From NCBI GenBank assembly GCA_904501845.1, contig CAJGCH010000134.1, forward strand, positions 1 to 7,878: a stretch of DNA of 7,878 bases, written 5' to 3'. Below the pieces are notes generated by a model that had not been told where the DNA came from, made no database searches, and worked only from the letters and a program-made list of their open reading frames with translations. Origin of the DNA: an uncultured Bacillaceae bacterium (GTDB lineage Bacteria > Bacillota > Bacilli > Bacillales > Pradoshiaceae). Positions 5,432 to 7,878 of this stretch are shown in pieces. A program made the position numbers and the translations under genes. How positions within the stretch are numbered: the stretch's first letter is position 1; each line of letters opens with the position of its first letter.

Positions 5432-7060
5432 TTACTCTGCTTTGCCAATCGCTAGGCCGGCAAGATAGCCGAATGTGATAGCTGGTCCAATTGTCCCGCC
5501 AGCACTTACGTATGCTTGTCCAAAGATACCCATAGCGGCATTTCCGGCAGCATACAATCCTTTAATAGCTTTGCCGCGGTGATTAAGCACTTGGCCATTC
5601 TCATTGATGCGAGGTCCGCCGTTTGTTCCTAATGAACCGTAGTAGACAGGAACAGCATAGAATGGCGCTTTTTCAATCTTGCCAAGGTTTCTCTCTGGTG
5701 TTCCTCCGCCAATCTCGAGTCCTTCAAAGAAGGTTGTCCCGCGGTGGAAGTCAGTATCCTCTCCTGCTTCAGCCTGTTCGTTCCAGCGGTTCACTGTTGC
5801 TTCAAGCGCATCTGGGTCAATATTGATTTTCTCCGCCAATTCACGAATGCTTTCGGCCTGCGGCACCCACTCAGGAGCCTCCTCGCCCGGCATCATCGTA
5901 ATGATCATCGTACGGTCCTTCATCTGCTGGTCAAAGACCATCCAGTTGTTTTTCTCGTTTGGCCACTCTACATTGACCGGATCATAGTGATGGAATGCTT
6001 TTGGAAGATCATTATAAGTAGAACCTTCATGAACAAAGCGTTTTCCTTTGCTGTTAACGAAGATGCTGTTTGGGCCGAAACGTCCGCTGCCGCCCAATTG
6101 GTTCATGACGCGATCTTCATATTCAAAGGTTGGATCCTGCATTGCTGGATACCACCACGCTTCGCTCATATTGCCTAAGGCTGCGCCTGCTTCCATCGCC
6201 ATAATCAGCCCGTCTCCCTCATTGCCCCAAGGAGTAAGCGGGTGCGTGATTTCGCCTTTTAAGAAAGTCTTGATTAATTCTTTATTCCATTCAAATCCGC
6301 CGGAGCCCATGATAACCCCTTTGGAAGTCCCGATGTAGATTTTTTCATCCCCTTGCTCTGCAACAAGGCCAATGACGTCTCCCTCATCGTTCAAGACAAG
6401 CTCTTTCCCTGCTGTTTCCAAGACGATTTCAATGCCGCGGTCTAAGCAGCCCTTCACCATGGAGGCAATCAAAGAACGTCCCATTGTAACGATATTGTTT
6501 TCCATCCGCTCGGCAATCTTCATGAAGTCGATTCCGCCTTTTGCTCCGCCCTCTTCAAGCGTTAAAGGAGGGAATGTCGGGTTGTTACGGATTAAGGCGC
6601 CATATTCCCCGATTTCATTCATGTCATATGGAAGCGGGTCAAGAGAACGTCCAGACCTTGTCCCATCGAAATAGCCATAATACTCAGGATAGTTTTCCGG
6701 AACTGCGAAACGGACCGGTGTATTTTCATGCAAGTAATCAATCGCTTTGTAAGCGTTATCAACATACACTTCAAGCAGCTCAGGATCTGGTTCTTTTCCT
6801 CCTGTGATTCTGCGAATATATTTCAAGGCATCTTCACGAGTATCCTCGATTCCCTTTTCCTTCATATAGCGGTTCATCGGAATCCAAGGCACCCCGCCTG
6901 AGAAGGCTGTCGTTCCGCCTATTTGATGTGTTTTCTCTAATACTAGTACTTTTAACCCTTGATCATGCGCCGTGATGGCAGCTGTTAAGGCCGCGCCGCC
7001 TGTTCCCATGACAACAACGTCAACTTCGCGATTCCATTTCTCTGGTTTTCTCGCTGGCAT
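5432..7060 (-). CDS. FAD-dependent dehydrogenase, 3-ketosteroid dehydrogenase/fumarate reductase flavoprotein type
   Basis: A 542-residue soluble flavoprotein (FAD_binding_2, PF00890). The N-terminal dinucleotide fold is clear: GTGGAA at 19-24, the acidic end of the second strand at Glu42, then IGGTTAFSGGVPWIP (47-61). In the middle, GRSLDP (137-142) and the nearby Tyr-rich YPEYY (124-128) resemble 3-ketosteroid dehydrogenase (KstD). Near the C-terminus LGTNGG, the FAD-binding GLYAAGN (501-507) and Y-V-S-A-G-G-T-I-G-P-A (517-527) follow. Tyr517 and Gly521 keep the Tyr-x3-Gly pattern of the KstD catalytic pair (Tyr487/Gly491 in Rhodococcus KstD1), though the intervening residues differ. It should transfer hydride or electrons between FAD and a carbonyl-conjugated C-C bond. 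The substrate is not evident, and no other steroid-degradation gene is in view. There is no signal peptide or haem-binding motif, unlike secreted fumarate reductases. The ATG at 7058-7060 follows AAGGGGGAG. Confidence 0.85.
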   Translation of the reverse strand: MPARKPEKWNREVDVVVMGTGGAALTAAITAHDQGLKVLVLEKTHQIGGTTAFSGGVPWIPMNRYMKEKGIEDTREDALKYIRRITGGKEPDPELLEVYVDNAYKAIDYLHENTPVRFAVPENYPEYYGYFDGTRSGRSLDPLPYDMNEIGEYGALIRNNPTFPPLTLEEGGAKGGIDFMKIAERMENNIVTMGRSLIASMVKGCLDRGIEIVLETAGKELVLNDEGDVIGLVAEQGDEKIYIGTSKGVIMGSGGFEWNKELIKTFLKGEITHPLTPWGNEGDGLIMAMEAGAALGNMSEAWWYPAMQDPTFEYEDRVMNQLGGSGRFGPNSIFVNSKGKRFVHEGSTYNDLPKAFHHYDPVNVEWPNEKNNWMVFDQQMKDRTMIITMMPGEEAPEWVPQAESIRELAEKINIDPDALEATVNRWNEQAEAGEDTDFHRGTTFFEGLEIGGGTPERNLGKIEKAPFYAVPVYYGSLGTNGGPRINENGQVLNHRGKAIKGLYAAGNAAMGIFGQAYVSAGGTIGPAITFGYLAGLAIGKAE

Positions 7061-7088
7061 AACCGTTCTCCCCCTTGTTACTTCTAAA

Positions 7089-7119
7089 ATTATAGGATTT
7101 AAAAAAATGATAGTGTCAC
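7089..7119 (-). promoter_or_regulatory. Candidate promoter of the oxidoreductase-SRPBCC operon
   Basis: On the minus strand a perfect -10 TATAAT (7094-7089) lies 19 bp downstream of GTGACA (7119-7114), a 5 of 6 match to -35. The spacing is long, which is common in regulated promoters. Transcription would start about 22 nt before the ATG at 7060, leaving just enough leader for the AAGGGGGAG ribosome-binding site. A second possibility further upstream is TTTACA with TAGGAT at 18-bp spacing. Confidence 0.55.
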
Positions 7120-7124
7120 TATCA
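7108..7124. promoter_or_regulatory. Perfect 17-bp palindrome, probable TetR operator
   Basis: TGATAGTG-T-CACTATCA is an uninterrupted perfect inverted repeat of two 8-bp arms around one base. It covers the probable -35 of the oxidoreductase promoter and lies between that gene and a divergent TetR-family gene, which is the usual place and size for a TetR-family operator. Binding would shut off the oxidoreductase-SRPBCC operon until a ligand releases the repressor. Whether it also controls the regulator gene, whose start is about 150 bp away, is less clear. Confidence 0.75.
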
Positions 7125-7140
7125 CTTTAAATACATCCTA

Positions 7141-7161
7141 ACAGATTGTTCATAAATCTGT
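7141..7161. repeat. Second inverted repeat in the divergent control region
   Basis: ACAGATT (7141-7147) and AATCTGT (7155-7161) are perfect 7-bp inverted arms separated by 7 nt. The sequence is unrelated to the 17-bp palindrome. It could be a binding site for another regulator, or chance; the right arm overlaps an alternative -35 (TTTACA, minus strand) of the oxidoreductase operon. Confidence 0.45.
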
Positions 7162-7183
7162 AAATAATTTCGCTTATATTTTT

Positions 7184-7211
7184 TTATTTTCGCAAAAAGG
7201 GCGTTTATGAT
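7184..7211 (+). promoter_or_regulatory. Tentative promoter of the TetR-family gene
   Basis: TTATTT (7184-7189), 16 bp and TATGAT (7206-7211) resemble a weak SigA promoter giving a leader of about 55 nt before the ATG at 7272. The -35 is poor, and other AT-rich combinations nearby could serve. Confidence 0.35.
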
Positions 7212-7271
7212 AAGGTGGATAGGATGGTGTAAATCCTCCATCTTTCTATCTATTTATGAGGTGATTCTGCA

Positions 7272-7878
7272 ATGGCCAGTCATTTAAGCAATAGAGAGCT
7301 AGCGAAGAAAAAAAGAAAAGAAAAAATATTAGATGCGGCCGAGAAGCTGTTTCTTCATAATGGTATCGATAATACGACAATGGACGAAATCGCAAAGGAA
7401 GCCGATATCGGGATCGCGACATTATTCCGTTACTTCCCGAAGAAGGAACTCATCATCCAAACAGTTGCAACAGCTAAACTCCAAACCCTTTTGGATGCCT
7501 TAAAGGAGATCGAACGGGAAACCTCCTCCTGCATGGAAATGATGACGGCCGTCATGGATTTCTTTATTAGCCAGATGTCCGAACAAAACGGCGCCATGCC
7601 GAAGCTGCTCGATAACTTCGTCAACTATAAGGCAGTCGCCATCGATTCATTTGATGACCTGGACATATACAACAGCATGCGCGATGAGATATCCATCGTG
7701 TTCACCCGCTTGATTGAGACGCGCAGAAATGACGGAACCATCAAGCAGGATTTGAGCACAGCTCAAATATTATCAACGATTCTGAGTAATTTCTCCGTGT
7801 TTACATTCAAGCTTTCGCTAAAGGGAAACGAGAATCTGCCGTCACCCGAACTGACGTCTGAGGAACAATTAATCATTA
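7272..7878 (+). CDS. TetR/AcrR-family transcriptional regulator (3' end beyond window)
   Basis: 202 codons are visible and the frame is still open at the right edge; TetR proteins are usually about 190-220 residues, so little is missing. The start MASHLSNRELAKKKRKEK is a basic N-terminal arm. The helix-turn-helix domain follows at about 18-62: I-L-D-A-A-E-K-L-F at 19-27, then T-T-M-D-E-I-A-K-E-A-D-I-G-I-A-T-L-F-R-Y-F-P-K-K-E at 35-59, where L-F-R-Y-F is the family's recognition-helix ending. Residues from about 70 onward form the helical ligand-binding and dimer region, which shows no recognisable subfamily. The ATG at 7272-7274 has GAGGTG with an 8-nt spacer. Divergent transcription from the oxidoreductase operon and the palindrome between them make it the probable local repressor. 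The ligand is unknown. Confidence 0.93.
   Translation, partial: MASHLSNRELAKKKRKEKILDAAEKLFLHNGIDNTTMDEIAKEADIGIATLFRYFPKKELIIQTVATAKLQTLLDALKEIERETSSCMEMMTAVMDFFISQMSEQNGAMPKLLDNFVNYKAVAIDSFDDLDIYNSMRDEISIVFTRLIETRRNDGTIKQDLSTAQILSTILSNFSVFTFKLSLKGNENLPSPELTSEEQLII

Noticed and set aside
5679..6338. Several plus-strand open frames of about 70-145 codons across the flavoprotein gene
   Set aside because: They lie antisense to a clear conserved gene, have no family resemblance and arise from its codon bias.
7108..7124. The TGATA...TATCA palindrome as a second Fur or PerR box
   Set aside because: It is 17 bp (8-1-8), not the 15-bp 7-1-7 core, and the inner bases (GTGTCAC) do not match Fur or PerR consensus. 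The shared octamer TGATAGTG with the real Fur box at 3983-3990 is probably coincidence.
7430..7624. A 64-codon minus-strand frame inside the TetR gene
   Set aside because: It is antisense to an intact TetR coding region, has no recognisable product and no supported expression signals.

Overview
The window looks like chromosomal DNA of a Gram-positive member of the Bacillales. The Shine-Dalgarno sites are strong and purine-rich (AGGAGG, GGGAGG, GAGGTG), there is a lipoprotein signal peptide, a Bacillus-type Fur box, SigA-like promoters, and proteins closest in character to Bacillaceae families. I see no IS element, phage gene, CRISPR array, tRNA or rRNA.

Left half (1-4040, minus strand): an iron operon read leftward from a Fur box at about 3984-4002. 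In transcription order it encodes a FeuA-like siderophore-binding lipoprotein, two FecCD-type permeases (FeuB-like and FeuC-like), a FecE/YusV-like ATPase, and the first 37 codons of an alpha/beta-hydrolase that resembles the bacillibactin esterase BesA. The genes are nearly contiguous: a 1-nt overlap (TAATG), an 8-nt overlap, a 12-nt gap and a 17-nt gap. The likely sequence of events is capture of a ferric tris-catecholate siderophore, ATP-driven import, then cytoplasmic hydrolysis to release iron. The set is unusually self-contained, because in B. subtilis the ATPase YusV is encoded away from feuABC.

Middle (4040-4920): an AT-rich stretch of about 400 bp with no convincing gene, then a 75-residue orphan membrane protein on the plus strand with its own promoter, RBS and terminator. 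A second terminator, facing the other way, closes the next operon.

Right part (4868-7878): a minus-strand operon encodes a 542-residue FAD-dependent dehydrogenase of the KstD/fumarate-reductase-flavoprotein type and, 56 bp downstream, a 151-residue CoxG-like SRPBCC protein. Divergent from it on the plus strand is a TetR-family regulator that runs off the window. The shared 211-bp intergenic region carries a perfect 17-bp palindrome overlapping the probable -35 of the oxidoreductase promoter, plus a second inverted repeat. The simplest reading is a ligand-induced redox module for a hydrophobic ketone, enone or steroid-like compound. The substrate is unknown, and this is the least described part of the window.
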